From the NCBI GenBank assembly GCA_041645075.1, contig JBAZQS010000011.1:1-29869 (forward strand): a stretch of 29,869 bases of DNA, read 5' to 3'. A program made the position numbers and the translations under genes. Below the pieces are notes generated by a model that was not told the DNA's origin, searched no databases, and saw nothing but the letters and a program-made list of their open reading frames with translations. Shown here one piece after another: positions 27,770 through 29,869 of the stretch (position 1 is its first letter; each line of letters starts with the position of its first letter). The stretch is from JBAZQS01 sp041645075. Lineage in GTDB: Bacteria; Patescibacteriota; Patescibacteriia; 2-01-FULL-39-33.

Positions 27770-28387
27770 ATGGAGAAGTTGAAGGAAAAACCCAAGGAAA
27801 AGCCAACGGCAAAGCTGAATAAAATTAGCACGCCGCTCAAGGGCCTATTTATTATTGAGCCATTGGTCTTTGGCGATGAAAGGGGATATTTTTTCGAAAG
27901 CTGGAATGGCCATAATTTTCGGGAGCTTTCTCTGGATATCGCCTTTTGCCAGGATAATCAATCGAGATCTGTCAGGGGTGTTTTGCGGGGCATGCACTTT
28001 CAAATTCAACACCCGCAAGCAAAATTGGTTAGAGTGGCTTTTGGCGCGGCCTATGATGTGGCCGTGGACATTCGTCCGCAGTCGCCTACTTATGGTCGCT
28101 CATTCGGCATTGTTCTTTCAGAAGAAAATAAAAAAATGCTGTTTATCCCGGCCGGATTCGCCCATGGTTTTTTAACTTTATCAGAGTTTGCGATTTTTCT
28201 GTATAAAGTAGATACCCCCTATAATGCCAAGGATGAGAGCGGCATTATTTGGAATGATCCGGACTTAGCCATTAATTGGCCTTTGGCTGAATGGGGGATT
28301 GGCGAGAGCGAAATTAAAATCAATGAACGCGATAAAAATTTACCAAAATTTAGGGAATTAAACCTTCCCAAAACGCCGGTGCACTGA
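27770..28387 (+). CDS. rfbC: dTDP-4-dehydrorhamnose 3,5-epimerase (RmlC/RfbC family)
   Basis: This 205-residue cupin epimerase of the dTDP-rhamnose pathway supplies surface-polysaccharide sugar. Residues 25-170 carry the signature: RGYFFESWN, then NQSRSVRGVLRGMHFQ with catalytic His76, LVRVAFGAAYDVAVDIRPQSPTYG, FIPAGFAHGFL and ESGIIWNDPDLAINWPL with the acidic partner. The first 17 residues are a Lys/Pro/Glu-rich extension not usual in the family. No rmlA, rmlB or rmlD gene is nearby, so the rest of the pathway must lie elsewhere or the enzyme acts on another dTDP-sugar. Confidence 0.9.
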   Translation: MEKLKEKPKEKPTAKLNKISTPLKGLFIIEPLVFGDERGYFFESWNGHNFRELSLDIAFCQDNQSRSVRGVLRGMHFQIQHPQAKLVRVAFGAAYDVAVDIRPQSPTYGRSFGIVLSEENKKMLFIPAGFAHGFLTLSEFAIFLYKVDTPYNAKDESGIIWNDPDLAINWPLAEWGIGESEIKINERDKNLPKFRELNLPKTPVH

Positions 28388-28398
28388 CCGGCTTTTTT
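28375..28398 (+). terminator. Terminator overlapping the epimerase stop codon
   Basis: GCCGGT (28375-28380) pairs with ACCGGC (28387-28392), followed by six T. The TGA stop (28385-28387) lies in the loop and stem. Confidence 0.75.
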
Positions 28399-28431
28399 AA
28401 TTGAAAATTATTCGTAATAATGGGAAAAATT

Positions 28432-28440
28432 TGCTATTAT
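28432..28440 (+). promoter_or_regulatory. Extended -10 promoter of the histidine phosphatase gene
   Basis: TGCTATTAT is an extended -10; no -35 is found at 17 bases. It lies 30 bases before the ATG at 28471. Confidence 0.45.
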
Positions 28441-28470
28441 TTAATTAATGAAAAAATTCAGATAAAAAAT

Positions 28471-29037
28471 ATGCCTAAAATTTTTATCGTTCGGCACGGA
28501 CAGGATATGGATAACGCTAACAATATTTTAAACGGTTTGCGGGATTTGGCTTTGACCGATTTAGGCCGAAAGCAAGCCCGGGCCACGGCGCAAAAATTGA
28601 AAGATAAAAATATTGGAATAATTTATTCTTCGCCCCTTAAGCGCGCTTTGGAAACCGCCCGAATCATGGCCCGCGCCCTGGGCGTTAAAAAAATAATTGT
28701 CAATAATGATTTAAGGGAAAGGGATTTTGGCGTTTTGACCGGCAAATCACTGGCCGATATTCCCAAATATTCAAAAAATAATTTGCCCATTGACGGCACG
28801 CTCTATTTTTTAGATGTTAAAAAAGCCGAGAGTTTTCCTACCGTTTATGAACGGGCAAAAGGCGTGTTAGAAAAAATTGTTGCCCAAAAAAATGGCCAGA
28901 ATATTCTCATCGTTACCCACGGGGATTTTGGCAAAATGCTTCGGGCCGTTTTTTATAATTGGGATTGGGAAAGGGGGCTCAAGACGCCGCATTTTGGCAA
29001 TGGCGATGTTTTAGAGCTGATGGCGCGTCCCGATTAA
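28471..29037 (+). CDS. Histidine phosphatase superfamily (phosphoglycerate mutase-like)
   Basis: This 188-residue phosphatase goes through a phospho-histidine. The catalytic pocket is complete: Arg8-His9 in VRHG, Arg58 in SSPLKRALETA, Glu83 in LRERDFG, and His150 in VTHGD. The family includes cofactor-dependent phosphoglycerate mutases and broad phosphatases such as GpmB, CobC and PhoE; the short length favours a phosphatase. The frame is open from 28420, but the ATG at 28471 starts the core strand directly and lies after the promoter, so it is preferred. No partner gene suggests a pathway. Confidence 0.88.
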   Translation: MPKIFIVRHGQDMDNANNILNGLRDLALTDLGRKQARATAQKLKDKNIGIIYSSPLKRALETARIMARALGVKKIIVNNDLRERDFGVLTGKSLADIPKYSKNNLPIDGTLYFLDVKKAESFPTVYERAKGVLEKIVAQKNGQNILIVTHGDFGKMLRAVFYNWDWERGLKTPHFGNGDVLELMARPD

Positions 29038-29081
29038 ACAGGATTGCTTCGTCGCCGATTACGGTTCCTCGCAATGACAAT
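29038..29081. repeat. Dispersed GTCATTGCGAGG-type repeat
   Basis: Bases 29041-29056 (GGATTGCTTCGTCGCC) and 29067-29079 (CCTCGCAATGACA) are the two ends of a repeat seen as TGTCATTGCGAGG...GAAGCAATCC in many unrelated bacterial genomes. Here a 10-base GATTACGGTT lies between. It is next to the stop of the phosphatase gene and may serve as a 3' end structure. Confidence 0.7.
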
Positions 29082-29156
29082 AAAAAATAACGCGATAATT
29101 AACCCGAAAGAGAAGGTCAGATTTTTGCGTAATATTAAATAGCTCTTCTGGAAAAT

Positions 29157-29741
29157 ATGGCCCTTCCGGAAAATTGCGACCAAAAAACCGATGAAGAGTT
29201 AGTCGTTTTGGCCCTAAAAGACCAGGGTTATTTTTTATATATCATGAAAAGATATACCCATCGGCTTTTGGGCTATATCATCAGAATGTCCGGCTTAAGT
29301 GAAGAGGATGCCGAGGACCTGCTTCAGGATGTTTTCATCAAGGTTTATCGGAATTTGAATAATTTTGACCAGACCCAAAAATTTTCTTCCTGGATCTACA
29401 GTATTGCCCGCCATCAGGCGATTAGCAATTTTCGGAAATTAAAATCGCGGCCGAAGTCCGTGACCTGGGACAATGACGATGAATTTTTAAAAAATATTTC
29501 TTCAGATTTCAGTTTAGAAACGGAATTAGACGGCAATTTAAACCAAGAAATGATTGAGCAGGTGTTAAACGCCCTTGATTACAAATACAAAGAGGTCTTG
29601 GCCTTAAAATTCATTGAGGGCCGTGATTACAAGGAAATCGCCGATATCATCAAGAAGCCCATGGGCACGGTCGCGACCCTGATTAATCGCGCCAAAAGAA
29701 AATTCAAGGAAGAATTTAAAAAGCAAAACATTAAACTATGA
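29157..29741 (+). CDS. ECF-type RNA polymerase sigma factor
   Basis: The product (194 residues) directs RNA polymerase to a special promoter set. Region 2 is at about 20-100 (LGYIIRMSGLSEEDAEDLLQDVFIKVYRNL with the core-binding helix, then FSSWIYSIARHQAISNFRK), and region 4 at about 130-190 (ALDYKYKEVLALKFIEGRDYKEIADIIKKPMGTVATLINRAKRKF, a helix-turn-helix for the -35). No region 3 or 1 is present, as in the ECF group. It overlaps the next gene by 4 bases (ATGA); that gene encodes a membrane protein, the usual place of an anti-sigma factor. Confidence 0.92.
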   Translation: MALPENCDQKTDEELVVLALKDQGYFLYIMKRYTHRLLGYIIRMSGLSEEDAEDLLQDVFIKVYRNLNNFDQTQKFSSWIYSIARHQAISNFRKLKSRPKSVTWDNDDEFLKNISSDFSLETELDGNLNQEMIEQVLNALDYKYKEVLALKFIEGRDYKEIADIIKKPMGTVATLINRAKRKFKEEFKKQNIKL

Positions 29742-29869
29742 ATGATTTAAGCCAAAAGGTCTTAGCCGAGATTAGGGAAAAGAAAATTTCTCCGATTCCG
29801 CGCTGGGCGTTTTCCACTAAAAATTACGCGATTTGGTTTGTTTATGTTTTTTTTCTGTTTCTCGGCGGG
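29738..29869 (+). CDS. Membrane protein after the sigma factor, cut by the window end (possible anti-sigma factor)
   Basis: Only the first 44 codons are present. The polar N-terminus (MNDLSQKVLAEIREKKISPIPRWAFS) is followed by a hydrophobic stretch (AIWFVYVFFLFLGG) that begins a transmembrane helix. The position, overlapping the sigma gene by 4 bases, and the short cytoplasmic start followed by a membrane helix fit an anti-sigma factor, but no zinc-binding H-x-x-x-C-x-x-C is visible, so this remains an inference. Confidence 0.6.
   Translation, partial: MNDLSQKVLAEIREKKISPIPRWAFSTKNYAIWFVYVFFLFLGG

Overview
The window looks like a chromosomal segment of a Candidate Phyla Radiation (Patescibacteria, probably Parcubacteria-group) bacterium. 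This is an inference from gene style: an AT-rich leader before most start codons with few Shine-Dalgarno sites, short tightly packed genes, many small membrane or secreted proteins of no named family, and many short GC-rich palindromic repeats. TGA is used as a stop (tpiA, radC, sigma factor), so the standard bacterial code applies rather than the Gracilibacteria/Absconditabacteria code.

Layout. Bases 14-134 hold a palindromic repeat. Bases 170-8569 are a dense same-strand run: a membrane-anchored protein, an HD phosphohydrolase, a small basic protein, a five-helix membrane protein, a YbaK-type deacylase, scpA-scpB (chromosome condensation), a D-Ala-D-Ala carboxypeptidase, a MazG-like pyrophosphatase, tpiA-fba (glycolysis) and a membrane TPR protein. 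Bases 8553-10074 are a tRNA/ribosomal-protein block: damaged tRNA copies, tRNA-Thr(GGT), tRNA-Tyr(GTA), a small membrane protein, two REP-like elements, then tRNA-Thr(TGT), rpmG (L33) and tRNA-Trp(CCA), with recognisable promoters and terminators. Next come an ABC exporter (10167-11927), a secreted module of an LVIVD-repeat lipoprotein and an LCAT-like esterase (12082-15571), and a small membrane protein.

Bases 16047-23028 are an accessory/defence island: a Fic protein with its own promoter and a candidate operator, a 25-codon piece that looks like the start of a type I restriction subunit (hsdR), radC, and a type III restriction-modification operon with a DUF4145 gene between mod and res. 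Next are a probable short promoter-terminator unit, an ATP-grasp ligase of the peptide-maturase type, a truncated NYN-domain gene, and a PD-(D/E)XK nuclease plus Pif1-like helicase pair. The right end has a small minus-strand gene, a dTDP-4-dehydrorhamnose 3,5-epimerase, a histidine phosphatase, and an ECF-type sigma factor overlapping a membrane-protein gene cut by the window edge.

The most distinctive signal is the repeat load. Palindromic GC-rich elements lie between genes and also inside four reading frames without breaking them (small basic protein, tpiA, nuclease, helicase), and one splits a tRNA-Thr-like copy. The second is the layered defence island, where a type III system sits beside what looks like a decayed type I locus. 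All functional calls were made by eye from motifs; no database search was run.
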